A DNA stretch of 64,000 nucleotides from Mesorhizobium sp. CU3 (GCF_006442965.1 NZ_VFWX01000010.1:186001-250000); one strand, 5' to 3'; positions 32,375 through 41,942 are shown, numbered from the stretch's first letter. Program-made: numbers and translations. Notes: generated by a model from the letters alone, not told the origin.

Positions 32375-32833
32375 TCACAGTGGCATGGCCGACGTCTGCT
32401 TGATCGTTTGGCTGGGCACATCCGTCTTGACGTTCTGCACGCCCTTGATGCGGCTCAGATGCTCCGACTGGAAGCGGCGGTAGTCGTCGATACCGGCGGC
32501 GACGATGCGCACCATGGCGTCGCAGTCGCCCAGCATCAGGTAGCACTCCAGCACCTCGGGGAACTTCGCCACCTCGGCGGCGAAATGCTCGATCGTCGCC
32601 TCGTCCTGCTGCTTCAGCCAGATGCGGGTGAAGAAGGTCTGGCCGCGGCCGACCTTGGCCGGGTTGAGCACCGCGACATAGCGGTCGATGACGCCGGCCT
32701 CCTCCAGAAGCTTCACCCGCCGCAGGCAAGGCGACGGCGACAGGCCCACTTCCCGTGCCAGGTCGTTGTTGGCCATGCGCCCGTCACGCTGCAGGGCGCG
32801 CAGGATGCGTTTGTCGATGTCATCCAGCTTCAT
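32375..32833 (-). CDS. Lrp/AsnC-family regulator, likely of azlCD
   Basis: 152 residues. Winged HTH MKLDDIDKRILRALQRDGRM, then LAREVGLSPSPCLRRVKLLE, and an RAM ligand-binding domain (PEVLECYLMLGDCDAMVRIV). Divergent from azlCD with a 170-bp gap, the common arrangement for control of branched-chain amino-acid export by Lrp-type regulators. Confidence 0.94.
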   Translation of the reverse strand: MKLDDIDKRILRALQRDGRMANNDLAREVGLSPSPCLRRVKLLEEAGVIDRYVAVLNPAKVGRGQTFFTRIWLKQQDEATIEHFAAEVAKFPEVLECYLMLGDCDAMVRIVAAGIDDYRRFQSEHLSRIKGVQNVKTDVPSQTIKQTSAMPL

Positions 32834-33003
32834 GGCTCATGATTCCAATTTTTTCCGCAAATACGATACTCAATGCCAAATTGTCGCAGATATGGCGCAT
32901 CTTCGCAACCCGATTGCGGGGCAGTTGGGCTATGGTCCGGCGATCGATAACCCCACAACCGACAGGGAGAACGGCGGCCGCATGGCCCGCCGAAGGCAGA
33001 GCC

Positions 33004-33747
33004 ATGAGCGTTTCCGAAATCGCCCTCGCCGAGGGCCAGATCAGCCAAGGGCGTGGCGGCGAATTCCGGCGCGGCCTGGCCGCCTCGACGCCGGTGCTGC
33101 TCGGCATCATCCCTTACGCGCTGGTGCTCGGCGCGCAAGGCGCACAGAAGGGCCTGAGCGTGGTCGAGGTGCCGATGATGACCGGCTTCAACTTCGCCGG
33201 CGGCTCTGAATTCGCCGCGATCCAGCTCTGGACCTCGCCGCCGCACATCCTGTTGATCGCGGCCATCACCTTTCTGGTCAACAGCCGGCACTTGCTGATG
33301 GGCGCGGCGCTTGCACCCTTCCTCGCGCACCTGCCGAAGCGCAAGGTTTTCCCGGCGCTGTTTCTGATGTGCGACGAGAGCTGGGCGGTGGGCCTGGCCG
33401 ATGCGCAGCGCCGCGCCGCCCAAGGCCTGCGGCCGGCCTTTAGCCTACCCTTCTATCTCGGCGCCGCCCTGCCCTTCTACCTCGCCTGGGTGGTGTTCAC
33501 GACCTGCGGCGCCGCGCTCGGCCCGGTACTCGGCGATGTCGAAAAATACGGTTTCGCCATGGCCTTCCCGGCCGTCTTCCTGGTGCTGATGCGCGGCATG
33601 TGGAAGGGATTTGCGGCCGCGCGGCCGTGGCTGGTCAGCCTGGTGGTGGCGGCGCTCACCTATCTCATCGTTCCCGGCGCCTGGTATGTGGCCGCCGGCG
33701 CGCTCTCCGGCCTCGCGGCGGCCTGTTTCCTGGCAGGCGACAAATGA
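33004..33747 (+). CDS. azlC: AzlC-family branched-chain amino-acid exporter, large subunit
   Basis: 247 residues with seven to eight TM helices. AzlC features: ASTPVLLGIIPYALVLGAQG, MTGFNFAGGSEFAAIQLW, ITFLVNSRHLLMGAALAPFL and FALFLMCDESWAV-like (LFLMCDESWAVGLA). With AzlD it forms an exporter for branched-chain amino acids and analogues. The ORF is open upstream, but homology starts at ATG 33004. Overlaps azlD by four bases (ATGA). Confidence 0.93.
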   Translation: MSVSEIALAEGQISQGRGGEFRRGLAASTPVLLGIIPYALVLGAQGAQKGLSVVEVPMMTGFNFAGGSEFAAIQLWTSPPHILLIAAITFLVNSRHLLMGAALAPFLAHLPKRKVFPALFLMCDESWAVGLADAQRRAAQGLRPAFSLPFYLGAALPFYLAWVVFTTCGAALGPVLGDVEKYGFAMAFPAVFLVLMRGMWKGFAAARPWLVSLVVAALTYLIVPGAWYVAAGALSGLAAACFLAGDK

Positions 33748-34043
33748 TCGATCCGATGACCGTGCTCGCCATCCTGGCGATGGCCGGCGTGACCTATCTC
33801 ACCCGCATCGGCGGCTATGTGGTGCTGCGCAACAGAACGCTGAGCGCACGCGCCACGGCCGTGATGGAGGCCGCGCCCGGTTGCGTGCTGATCTCGGTGA
33901 TCGCACCGGATTTCGTGTCGAAGAATCCGGCGAACCTGGCGGCTTTGGCCATCACCGTCCTTGCCGCGACCCGGCTGTCGATGCTGCCGACGGTGGTGAT
34001 CGGGGTGGCTTCGGCCGGCGCGTTGCGGTGGTTGATGGGCTAG
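33744..34043 (+). CDS. azlD: AzlD-family exporter small subunit
   Basis: 99 residues with four hydrophobic helices (MTVLAILAMAGVTYLTRIGG, VMEAAPGCVLISVIAPDF, LAALAITVLAATRLSMLPTV, VVIGVASAGALRWLMG). This is the standard small partner of AzlC. ATGA overlap with azlC indicates translational coupling. Confidence 0.93.
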   Translation: MIDPMTVLAILAMAGVTYLTRIGGYVVLRNRTLSARATAVMEAAPGCVLISVIAPDFVSKNPANLAALAITVLAATRLSMLPTVVIGVASAGALRWLMG

Positions 34044-34077
34044 GCGATTCCCCCCGCGCGTGGAGAGATCGGTTGTA

Positions 34078-36168
34078 TCAACCCGCCCGCATTTCCAGCG
34101 TCTCGCCGGTCGCCCGCGCCACGATCGCGTCCAGCGGCTCGGGACGGTGCAGGAAATAGCCCTGGCCGTAGGCGACGCCCATGCCTTGCAGGATCTCCAG
34201 CGCGCTTTTTTCCTCGACCTTCTCGGCCACCACGGCCGCCCCCATCGAACGGGCGATGCCGGCGATCGCGGCGACGATCTCGCGATCGAAACGGCTTTCG
34301 GCGATATGCTCGACGAAAGAGCCGTCGATCTTGATGGCATCGACGGGAAAGCGCCGCAGATATTGGAAGGAGCTCATGCCGGCGCCGAAATCGTCGAGGC
34401 TGACACGGCATTGGCGCTCGCGCGCCCTGCGCACGAATTCGGCGGCGGCATCGAAATTGGTGACGGCGGCGGTCTCGGTGATCTCGAAGCCGAGAGCCGA
34501 GGGCGGCGCGCCGCTGTCGGCGATCGCCTGGTCGACGAAAGACCAGAGCTGGGGGTCCGACAGCGTCTGCGCCGACAGGTTGAAGCCGAACGAGATGGCG
34601 CCCGCGCGCATCGCCTCGCCATGGCGGGTGAGCGCGGTGCGGATGATCCAGCGGTCGAGCCTTGCCGCGAGCCCGAAGCGCTCGGCGACCGGCATGAAGT
34701 CGCCCGGCGGGATCAGCTTGCCGTTGCGGGCCTCCAGCCTCGCCAGCACCTCGACATGGCCTTCCCAGGGCTGGCCGAGGCGATGGATCTCCTGGCCGTA
34801 GAGCTTCAGCCGGCCGTCCTCCATGGCGTCGACCAGATCGGCGGCGAGCCGCGCCGCGTTGAGTCCGCCGGCGCCCGAGGCCGTCTCCGGCGCGAACACG
34901 GCGAAGCGGTCGCGGCCGCCGGCTTTGGCGGCGTAGCAGGCATCGTCGGCGCAGGCGAGCGCGTCGGCGACCGTCATGTCAGGGTCGCGCACGAACGCGA
35001 TGCCGACGCTGGCGGCCAGCCGGCGCGAGGCGATGGTCGCGCCGAGATCGGCGTCGCGCACAGCGGCAAGCACATCGCGCGCCAGCCTTTCGGCGCAGTC
35101 GTCATTGCAGTTCGGCACCAAAAGCGCGAACTCGTCACCGCCGAGCCGAGCGGCATGCGCCGAAGCCGGCAAGCTGGCCATAATGCCGGCCGCAACGCTC
35201 TTCAGCGCCAGGTCGCCGGCGGCGTGGCCGGCATAATCATTGAGCGCCTTGAAGTAATCGAGATCGACATAGAAGACGGCGAGCGGCAGCCGTTCAGCCC
35301 TGCCAATGTTTTCGGCGAGTTGCCGGTCGAAGGCCGGGCGGTTGAGCAGCCCCGTCAGCGCATCGTGGTTGGCGGCGTAGGCAAGCTCCTCGGCCCGGTT
35401 CTTTTCCTCGGTAATGTCGCGCACGGTGCCGAGGAACTGGCCGGCCGAGCCAACGCCTGCGATGAAGCGGACCAGGGACTCGATATGGCGGACCGCGCCG
35501 TCGCGGCGGATGATGCGATACTGCACGGCAACGACGCTGTCAGTGCCGAGCGACATCCGATGGGCGCGCTCGGTGGCCTCCCTCTCGTCCGGATGCAGGA
35601 AAGTGTGCCACAGATCGGCGGACACCTCGTCCGTGTCAGCGACCAATCCGAAGATCTCGCGCGTGCGGGCATCCCAATAGCTCTTGTTGGTGCCGACGTC
35701 GAAGTGCCAGATCCCGGTGCCGCTGGCTGCGAGCGCCAGGCGGAAGCGCACATTGATCTCATCGAGCGCAGCCTCGGCCTCTTTCTGCTTCGTGATGTCA
35801 GTCTGCACGCCCATCAACCGGAGCGGCCGGCCCTCGGCATCGCGCTCGACGATGCCGCCACGGTCGAGCACCCAGATCCAGCGGCCATCCTTGTGGCGCA
35901 GCCTGAGCTCGGTTTCGATCGACGGGGTAAGGCCGGCGATATGGCGATCGCCGCTTTCGCGCGCGCGCTCGCGGTCGTCGGGATGGGTCAGGTTGAACCA
36001 AAGGTCGGCCGTATAGGCAAGTTCGCCCTCGGCATAGCCCAGCATCTTCGCCCAGGTCGGCGAGTAGTAGCAGTCGCCGGTCGACACATTCCAGTCCCAG
36101 AGCCCCAGATGAGCGCGGTCAAGCGCCATGGCCCAGAACTCCGCCTTCCGTGTCTTGTTGTCCGCCAT
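34078..36168 (-). CDS. PAS-PAS-GGDEF-EAL cyclic di-GMP signalling protein
   Basis: About 696 residues. Two N-terminal PAS/PAC modules of the PAS_3 type (LGLWDWNVSTGDCYYSPTWA; GIWHFDVGTNKSYWDARTRE), a GGDEF domain with intact RLGGDEFALL but no RxxD inhibitory site before it, and an EAL domain whose signature reads EVLARLE (A to V change). Other EAL metal and catalytic residues remain: FNLSAQ, EITETA, DDFGAG, IKIDGSF, AEKVEE and GQGYFLHRP. It may make, degrade, or only sense c-di-GMP. No TM segments: a cytosolic sensor. TTG 36219 is an alternative start. Confidence 0.92.
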   Translation of the reverse strand: MADNKTRKAEFWAMALDRAHLGLWDWNVSTGDCYYSPTWAKMLGYAEGELAYTADLWFNLTHPDDRERARESGDRHIAGLTPSIETELRLRHKDGRWIWVLDRGGIVERDAEGRPLRLMGVQTDITKQKEAEAALDEINVRFRLALAASGTGIWHFDVGTNKSYWDARTREIFGLVADTDEVSADLWHTFLHPDEREATERAHRMSLGTDSVVAVQYRIIRRDGAVRHIESLVRFIAGVGSAGQFLGTVRDITEEKNRAEELAYAANHDALTGLLNRPAFDRQLAENIGRAERLPLAVFYVDLDYFKALNDYAGHAAGDLALKSVAAGIMASLPASAHAARLGGDEFALLVPNCNDDCAERLARDVLAAVRDADLGATIASRRLAASVGIAFVRDPDMTVADALACADDACYAAKAGGRDRFAVFAPETASGAGGLNAARLAADLVDAMEDGRLKLYGQEIHRLGQPWEGHVEVLARLEARNGKLIPPGDFMPVAERFGLAARLDRWIIRTALTRHGEAMRAGAISFGFNLSAQTLSDPQLWSFVDQAIADSGAPPSALGFEITETAAVTNFDAAAEFVRRARERQCRVSLDDFGAGMSSFQYLRRFPVDAIKIDGSFVEHIAESRFDREIVAAIAGIARSMGAAVVAEKVEEKSALEILQGMGVAYGQGYFLHRPEPLDAIVARATGETLEMRAG

Positions 36169-36268
36169 ACCCTGTTTTTCTTTTCGTCCCGTCGGCCAAT
36201 TCTGCTCGAAACGAGACAAGAAAGAGTTACCGGGCGTACAGCTGATCGCCCTTCTCGTATGGGAGAGA

Positions 36269-37426
36269 TCAGCTAGCCGCCAGCCTCCTTCTCACCACCG
36301 CCTCATGAAACCGCGCGCCGAAGAGCAGGCCTTCATCGTTGAAATCATAGGCGGGGTTGTGCAGCGGCGCGGTGTCGCCATTGCCCATGAAGACGAAGCA
36401 GCCGGGGACACGGTGCAGAAAGCGGGCGAAATCCTCCGAGGCTGTCATCGGCTCAGCCGCGACGCGAACAGCGTCGTCGGCCAGCACTGTCCTGGCTGCC
36501 GCAAATGCTTCGTCGACCAGCGCCGCGTCGTTGATCAAGGGAACGAACTCGCGCGTGTAAGTGATTTCAGCTTCAACATTATAGGCCTGCGCAGTGCCTT
36601 CGGCGATGCGGCGCATTTCCTGCTCGATCGCAGCACTTACCTCCGGGCGAAAGCTGCGGCAGTCGCCAAGGATGCGCGCGGTTCCCGGCAGCGCGTTGCG
36701 GGTGCCGTCGGTGATCAGCTCGGTCACCGAGACGACGCCGATATCGGCGGGGCTCAGCCGGCGCGCGACGATGGTCTGCAGATTGACGACCAGCGCGCAA
36801 GCGGCGACCAGGGTCTCGCGCCCGGCATGCGGGCGTGCGGCATGGCCGCCGACCCCCTTGAGCACGATCTCGAAATTGTCCTCGGCCGACATCACTGGAC
36901 CGGCCCGGGTCTCGAAATGGCCTACGGGCAGGCCCGGCATGTTGTGCAGGCCGAAAATCTCCTCGAAGGGGAAGCGTTCGAGCAACCCGTCGTCGAGCAT
37001 GGCGAGCGCGCCTTTGCCCCATTCCTCGGCCGGCTGGAAGATGAAGCGCACCGTGCCGTCGAAACCGCCTTCGTCGGCCAGGACTTTTGCCGCGCCGAGC
37101 AGCATCGCGGTGTGGCCGTCATGGCCGCAGGCATGCATGGTGCCGGGGGTTTGCGAGCGGTGGGGCGCCGTGCCCTGCTCAGCGATACGCAAGGCATCCA
37201 TGTCGGCGCGCAGTGCGATGGCGCGGTTGCCGCTGCCGCGCTTCAGCGTGCCGACGACGCCGGTGCCGCCGATACCTTCGGCAACCTCGATGCCGAAATC
37301 CCGCAGCTTTTGCGCCACAAAGGCGGCGGTGCGATTTTCCTCGAAGCCGAACTCGGGATGGGCGTGAAGATCGCGCCGCCACATTGTCATCTCGCGGTGC
37401 AGTGCCTCAAGGTCGAGTCTGGCCAT
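36269..37426 (-). CDS. M20-family amidohydrolase (hippurate hydrolase/aminoacylase-like)
   Basis: 385 residues. Peptidase M20D signatures: LHAHPEFGFEENRTA, ALRADMDALRI, TMHACGHDGHTAMLLGAA (metal-bridging Cys, His and catalytic Asp), FIFQPAEEWGKGA (catalytic Glu pair) and a dimerisation lid (LKGVGGHAARPHAG). Such enzymes remove acyl groups from N-acyl amino acids. It is the last gene of the leftward cluster dpaL2 - carbamoylase - dpaL1 - M20, 106 bp after dpaL1, so deacylation of a diamino-acid derivative is a reasonable inference. Confidence 0.92.
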   Translation of the reverse strand: MARLDLEALHREMTMWRRDLHAHPEFGFEENRTAAFVAQKLRDFGIEVAEGIGGTGVVGTLKRGSGNRAIALRADMDALRIAEQGTAPHRSQTPGTMHACGHDGHTAMLLGAAKVLADEGGFDGTVRFIFQPAEEWGKGALAMLDDGLLERFPFEEIFGLHNMPGLPVGHFETRAGPVMSAEDNFEIVLKGVGGHAARPHAGRETLVAACALVVNLQTIVARRLSPADIGVVSVTELITDGTRNALPGTARILGDCRSFRPEVSAAIEQEMRRIAEGTAQAYNVEAEITYTREFVPLINDAALVDEAFAAARTVLADDAVRVAAEPMTASEDFARFLHRVPGCFVFMGNGDTAPLHNPAYDFNDEGLLFGARFHEAVVRRRLAAS

Positions 37427-37531
37427 TGGTCGCCCTTTTTGCGCTATAGCGAACGGAAAGCTACGGCGAAGCCGCCGAGCCTGCTACAGCAAAGTCGAGC
37501 CTGACCACCGTACAACTTTCTTCGAATTGCC

Positions 37532-38728
37532 TCAGGCAACCTGCATCAGCACATCGTCCGGCGCCACGCCGACCAGTTCGGCAAAGCGGCCGGGGTCGGT
37601 CGCGCCCTCAGAGTTGATGACGAGCACGCGCGAGTGGCTGTCGAGGCCGAGCGCCGTGCGCATGGAACGCTCGCCCGCCGCGCGGATCAGTCCGGCGAGC
37701 CCTGCCCCGCCGCTCTCGCCGGAGACGATCGCCGGATCGTTGCCCAATGGCCGCGCCAGCCGCTTCATCACGGCGATCGCATCCTCTTCCTCCACGGTCA
37801 TGAAGGCATCGCCGACACGCGCCAGAACGCGCCAGGCGACCGAGGACGGCTCGGCGCATTCGAGCATCGTCATGACCGTCGACTGCTGATTGGCGATCGT
37901 CACCGGACGCCCCGCCTGGGCGGAGGCGTAGAGGCAAGCCGAGCGTGTCGGCTCGACAATCACGGCCTTCGGCCGCCGCGTGCCGAGCATGATCGCCATA
38001 TGGCCGGCGATCGCCGCCGCGAAGCCGCCGACGCCGGCCTGCAGGAAGATATGCGTGGGCGGCTCGGCCATATGGCGCAAAGTCTCGCGCACGATGACCG
38101 TATAGCCCTGCATGACCAGGCCCGGCACGCGCTCATAGCCCAGCCAGGAGGTGTTGGAGACGATCTTCCAGCCACGCTCGGCGCCGACCCTGGCGACCTC
38201 GCGGACCGCATGATCATAGCCGCCCTCGACCCGCACGATCTCGGCGCCGAAGCGGGCGATGGCCGCGACACGCTCGGCGCTGACGCCGGCATGGACGAAG
38301 ATCACCGAACGCGCGCCGACCAGGCCGGCGCCCTGCGCCACCGAACGGCCGTGATTGCCGTCGGTGGCGCAGACGAAGATCATCCCGGAGGCGATCCGGC
38401 GCACCTTGGCGTCGTTGATCTCGCTGATGTCGACGGTACGCCCGAGCCACTTGCCCGCCTCCTCCAGCACCAGCCGGATGACGGCATAGGCGCCGCCCAG
38501 CGCCTTGAAGGAGCCGAGGCCGAGGCGCTGCCCCTCGTCCTTGACGTGAAGTGCTGCGATGCCGAGCTCATCAGCCAGCGCCGGCAACGCGTGCAATGGC
38601 GTTTCGACGTGGTTGTCACGCGCCTTGAGATAATGCTCGGCGCGATCACCGCCCGCCATGCCCAGGGCCTCGGCATCGGCCTCCACCAACGGCTGGTTGT
38701 ATTCGGGACGTTGGTTGAGAAGCAGCAT
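37532..38728 (-). CDS. dpaL: Diaminopropionate ammonia-lyase (first copy)
   Basis: 398 residues from ATG 38728. Fold type II PLP enzyme with LGLGSFKALGGAYAV (PLP lysine near residue 67), ATDGNHGRSVAQGAGLVGA, FLQAGVGGFAAAIAGH and SGESGGAGLAGL, which binds the PLP phosphate. DpaL converts 2,3-diaminopropionate to pyruvate plus two ammonia; it also attacks serine weakly. It is closely similar to the second dpaL 1.4 kb away, with long identical blocks, so the two arose by duplication. A 190-bp gap separates it from the carbamoylase gene. Confidence 0.93.
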   Translation of the reverse strand: MLLLNQRPEYNQPLVEADAEALGMAGGDRAEHYLKARDNHVETPLHALPALADELGIAALHVKDEGQRLGLGSFKALGGAYAVIRLVLEEAGKWLGRTVDISEINDAKVRRIASGMIFVCATDGNHGRSVAQGAGLVGARSVIFVHAGVSAERVAAIARFGAEIVRVEGGYDHAVREVARVGAERGWKIVSNTSWLGYERVPGLVMQGYTVIVRETLRHMAEPPTHIFLQAGVGGFAAAIAGHMAIMLGTRRPKAVIVEPTRSACLYASAQAGRPVTIANQQSTVMTMLECAEPSSVAWRVLARVGDAFMTVEEEDAIAVMKRLARPLGNDPAIVSGESGGAGLAGLIRAAGERSMRTALGLDSHSRVLVINSEGATDPGRFAELVGVAPDDVLMQVA

Positions 38729-38917
38729 GCTATTCTTTCTTCCAGGCACTGAAGTCTGTTGGCGGGCGCGTTTCGCGTACATTTGATTTTGCTAAGTGAT
38801 TGAAGTTTGTTTCCGCCGGATGTCGCCGGATGTTCGGCTGCGAAGGCCTTGATACGTCCAGCATGACTATTTTTGGGGGTAATTCCTGATCGAAGCTGGC
38901 GATTGCGCGTTTTTTCA

Positions 38918-40153
38918 TCAGTCGGCTGCAAGCCGGGCGGCAACGCCGAGCAGGATGTTGGCGCCGGCAACCAGGTCTTCTGGGACGGTGAATTCGGCCG
39001 GGTTATGGCTGATGCCGCCTCGGCTTGGCACGAAGATCATGGCGGAGGGCGCGATGCGGGCGATCATCTGCGCATCATGGCCGGCGCCCGAGGTCATGCG
39101 CCGGCAGGACAGGCCGGCGGCCCTGGCGCCATCCTCGATCAGCGAGACGATGCCGGCATCGAAGCTCACCGGCTCGAAACGCGCCAGGCTTTCGGCCTGC
39201 ACGGTGACGCCGGCGCTTGCTGCAAGGTTGTCAAGGAAAGCAGCCAGTGCTGCTTCCTGTTCGCGAAGATGCGTTTCGTTCGGATCGCGCAGATCGATGG
39301 TGAAGGTCGCCCGCGACGGGATGACGTTGATGGCGTTGGGCTCGAAGGCAATGGTGCCGACGGTGGCGACCGTCGGTGTCGGCGACGCGCTCGCACGGTC
39401 GGCGAGGAAGCCGATCACCCGCGCGGCGGCGACGCCAGCATCGCGGCGCATCCTCATCGGCGTGGTGCCGGCGTGGTTGGCCTCGCCGTCGATGGTGATG
39501 CGCTGCCAGGAAATGCCCTGCAGGTTTTCGACCGCGCCGATGGCGATGCCCTCGCGCTCGAGCACCGGCCCCTGCTCTACATGCAGCTCGACATAGGCAT
39601 GCGGCTTGAGGAAGCCGGGGGCATGCCGGCCGGCATAGCCGATACGCTCCAGTTCCTTGCCCAGCACCGCGCCATCGGTACCGACCGAGGCCAGTGCCTC
39701 CTCGAGGTCGCGGCCGCCGGCAAAAACCAGCGAACCCATCATGTCGGGCGAAAAGCGTACGCCCTCCTCATTGGTGAAAGCGGCGACCACGAGCGGCCGG
39801 GCCGGCGCGAAGCCGGCCTCCTTCAGACTCTCGATCGCTTCGAGGCCGGCAAGCACGCCGTAGCAGCCGTCATAGATGCCGGCATCGATCACGGTGTCGA
39901 TATGCGAGCCGAGCATGACGGGCGCCTCGCCGGCATTGGCATCGTCGCGCCAGATGCCAAAGATGTTGCCAATGCGGTCGACGGCGACCTCGAGGCCCGC
40001 CTCTTCCAGCCAGGCTACGAGGCGGTCGCGGCCGAGCTTGTCCATATCGGATGCGGCGACGCGGACGAGCCTGCCCTGCGCGTCACGGCCGAGGCTGCCG
40101 AGCTCCTCGATACGACGAAGAAGACGGTCGGCGTCAACAGTCAGATTGCTCAT
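38918..40153 (-). CDS. Zn-dependent hydrolase, N-carbamoyl-L-amino acid hydrolase/allantoate amidohydrolase type
   Basis: 411 residues of the M20 carbamoylase subgroup: LGSHIDTVIDAGIYDGCYGV, FTNEEGVRFSPDMMGS, YVELHVEQGPVLEREG, ANHAGTTPMRMRRDAGVAAA and TSGAGHDAQMIARIAPSAM. These hydrolyse carbamoyl or ureido groups from amino acids, allantoate or beta-ureidopropionate; the substrate is not decided by sequence. ATG overlaps the stop of the second dpaL (ATGA), so the enzyme is co-translated with a diaminopropionate lyase, suggesting an N-carbamoyl or ureido derivative of diaminopropionate as substrate. Confidence 0.93.
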   Translation of the reverse strand: MSNLTVDADRLLRRIEELGSLGRDAQGRLVRVAASDMDKLGRDRLVAWLEEAGLEVAVDRIGNIFGIWRDDANAGEAPVMLGSHIDTVIDAGIYDGCYGVLAGLEAIESLKEAGFAPARPLVVAAFTNEEGVRFSPDMMGSLVFAGGRDLEEALASVGTDGAVLGKELERIGYAGRHAPGFLKPHAYVELHVEQGPVLEREGIAIGAVENLQGISWQRITIDGEANHAGTTPMRMRRDAGVAAARVIGFLADRASASPTPTVATVGTIAFEPNAINVIPSRATFTIDLRDPNETHLREQEAALAAFLDNLAASAGVTVQAESLARFEPVSFDAGIVSLIEDGARAAGLSCRRMTSGAGHDAQMIARIAPSAMIFVPSRGGISHNPAEFTVPEDLVAGANILLGVAARLAAD

Positions 40154-41352
40154 GCCGGTTGCCTCTCCCGCGTGACCTCGTCCGGCGCCATCCCGACCAG
40201 CTCAGCATAGCGGCCGGGATCGGTCGCGCCTTCCGAATTGATGATGAGGACCCTGGAGTCAGCGTCGAGGCCGAGCGCCGCCCGCATCTCGCGGTCGCCG
40301 GCCGAGCGGATCAGTCCGGCGAGCCCCGCCCCGCCGCTCTCGCCCGAGACGATCGCCGGATCGTTGCCCGCAGGCCGCGCCAGGCGGTTCATCACGCCGA
40401 CGGCATCGTCCTCATCCACAGTCATGAAGGCATCGGCGATCCGCGATAGCACGCGCCAGGCGACCAGAGACGGCTCGTAGCATTCGAGCATCGCCATCAC
40501 CGTCGGCTTGCTGTGCGCGATCGCGACGGGATGCCCGGCCTTCGCGGTTTCAAAGAGGCAAGCGGCGCGAGCGGGCTCGACGACCGTCACCGTCGGCCGT
40601 GCCTCGCCGAGCACGATGGCAAGATGGCCGGCCACCGCCGCCGCGAAGCCACCGACGCCGGCCTGCAGGAAGATATGGGTGGGCGGCTTGGGCATGCGCT
40701 TCAGCGCTTCGCGCACGATCACCGTGTAGCCCTGCATCACCAGTCCCGGTATGCGCTCATAGCCCGGCCAGGAGGTGTCGGAGACGACGGTCCAGCCGCG
40801 CTCGGCGGCGACGCGGGCGGCTTCCCTCACCGACTGGTCGTAATCGCCGGCGATGCGCACGATGTCGGCGCCGAAGCGGGCGATGGCCGCGACGCGTTCG
40901 TTGCTGACGCCCGAATGGACGAAGATGACTGAGCGCGCGCCGACCAGGCCTGCGCCCTGCGCCACCGAGCGTCCATGATTACCGTCCGTCGCGCAGGCGA
41001 AGGTCATGCCGGCGGCAATCGCCTTGACGTCAGCGCTATGCAGTTCGGCGACATCGACGGAACGGCCGAGCCGTCTGCCGGCCTCTTCCAGCACCAGATG
41101 CATGACGGCATAGGCGCCGCCCAGCGCCTTGAAGCTGCCAAGGCCGAGGCGTTTGCCTTCGTCCTTGATGTGCAACGCGCGGATGCCGAGCTCATCCGCC
41201 AGCGCCGGCAAGGCGTGCAGCGGCGTCTCGGCATGGTTGTCGCGGTGGCCAAGGAAGCGCTCGGCCTCCCCGGCTCCAGCGAGCCCAAGCGTCACGGCAT
41301 CCTGCTGGGTCAATGGCTGGCGATGGTCCGGATGGCGGTTGAGCAGGAACAT
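40150..41352 (-). CDS. dpaL: Diaminopropionate ammonia-lyase (second copy)
   Basis: 400 residues, start MFLLNRHPDHRQPL. Same fold type II PLP motifs as the other copy: LGLGSFKALGGAYAV, ATDGNHGRSVAQGAGLVGA, VSGESGGAGLAGLI. Differences from copy one cluster in the C-terminal part (EPSLVAWRVLSRIADAF) and at the active-site-near ASPEL-like region, so the copies may differ in substrate. First gene of its operon, divergent from an Lrp regulator, and overlaps the carbamoylase gene. Confidence 0.93.
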   Translation of the reverse strand: MFLLNRHPDHRQPLTQQDAVTLGLAGAGEAERFLGHRDNHAETPLHALPALADELGIRALHIKDEGKRLGLGSFKALGGAYAVMHLVLEEAGRRLGRSVDVAELHSADVKAIAAGMTFACATDGNHGRSVAQGAGLVGARSVIFVHSGVSNERVAAIARFGADIVRIAGDYDQSVREAARVAAERGWTVVSDTSWPGYERIPGLVMQGYTVIVREALKRMPKPPTHIFLQAGVGGFAAAVAGHLAIVLGEARPTVTVVEPARAACLFETAKAGHPVAIAHSKPTVMAMLECYEPSLVAWRVLSRIADAFMTVDEDDAVGVMNRLARPAGNDPAIVSGESGGAGLAGLIRSAGDREMRAALGLDADSRVLIINSEGATDPGRYAELVGMAPDEVTRERQPA

Positions 41353-41452
41353 GGGTTTCTCCGTCTTGATGGCTGAAATTTATTGCACCGCGAGCGAGAA
41401 AGGCGCTCTGTTTTGCTAGTTGAAATGCAAGTTTGTTTCGTTGAGACCCATA

Positions 41453-41926
41453 ATGACCGCTCAGTCCGACCTCGATGCCTTCGACCGCGCCATCCTCGCT
41501 ATCCTGCAAAAGGACAACACGACGCCGCAGCGAGTGATCGGTGAGAGTGTCAACCTGTCGGCGCCTGCCGTGCAGCGGCGCATCAAGCGCATGGAGGAGA
41601 CGGGCGTCATCCGCGCCAATGTCGCGCTGGTCGATCCGGGCAAGGTTGGCCACCCGATCACCGTTTTTGTCGAGGTCGAGGTCGAGAGCGAGCGCGCCGA
41701 ATTGATCGACGCTGCCAAGCGCGGCTTTGCCCAGGTGCCTGAGGTGCAGCAATGCTACTACGTCACCGGCGAAGCCGATTTCATTCTCGTCGTCACCGTG
41801 GCGAGCATGGCTGATTACGAGGCGCTGACTAGGCGGCTGTTCTTTGCGAACAACAATGTCAAAAGGTTTCGCACCTTCGTGGCGATGGATCGGGTGAAGG
41901 TGGGGCTGGAGGTGCCGGTGGGATGA
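41453..41926 (+). CDS. Lrp/AsnC-family regulator, likely of the dpaL operon
   Basis: 157 residues from ATG 41453. Winged HTH (LDAFDRAILAILQKDNTTPQ, then VNLSAPAVQRRIKRMEETGV) and an RAM domain (VQQCYYVTGEADFILVVTVA). Divergent from the dpaL2-carbamoylase-dpaL1-M20 operon, 100 bp apart, and convergent with livM. A dedicated activator of this catabolic operon is the likely role; diaminopropionate or its precursor may be the effector (inference). Confidence 0.93.
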   Translation: MTAQSDLDAFDRAILAILQKDNTTPQRVIGESVNLSAPAVQRRIKRMEETGVIRANVALVDPGKVGHPITVFVEVEVESERAELIDAAKRGFAQVPEVQQCYYVTGEADFILVVTVASMADYEALTRRLFFANNNVKRFRTFVAMDRVKVGLEVPVG

Positions 41927-41942
41927 GGCCTGGCCTCAGCGC

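Noticed and set aside
34060..36276. 738-residue frame antisense to the GGDEF-EAL gene
   Set aside because: No domains; shadow of the signalling gene with its many recognisable motifs on the other strand.
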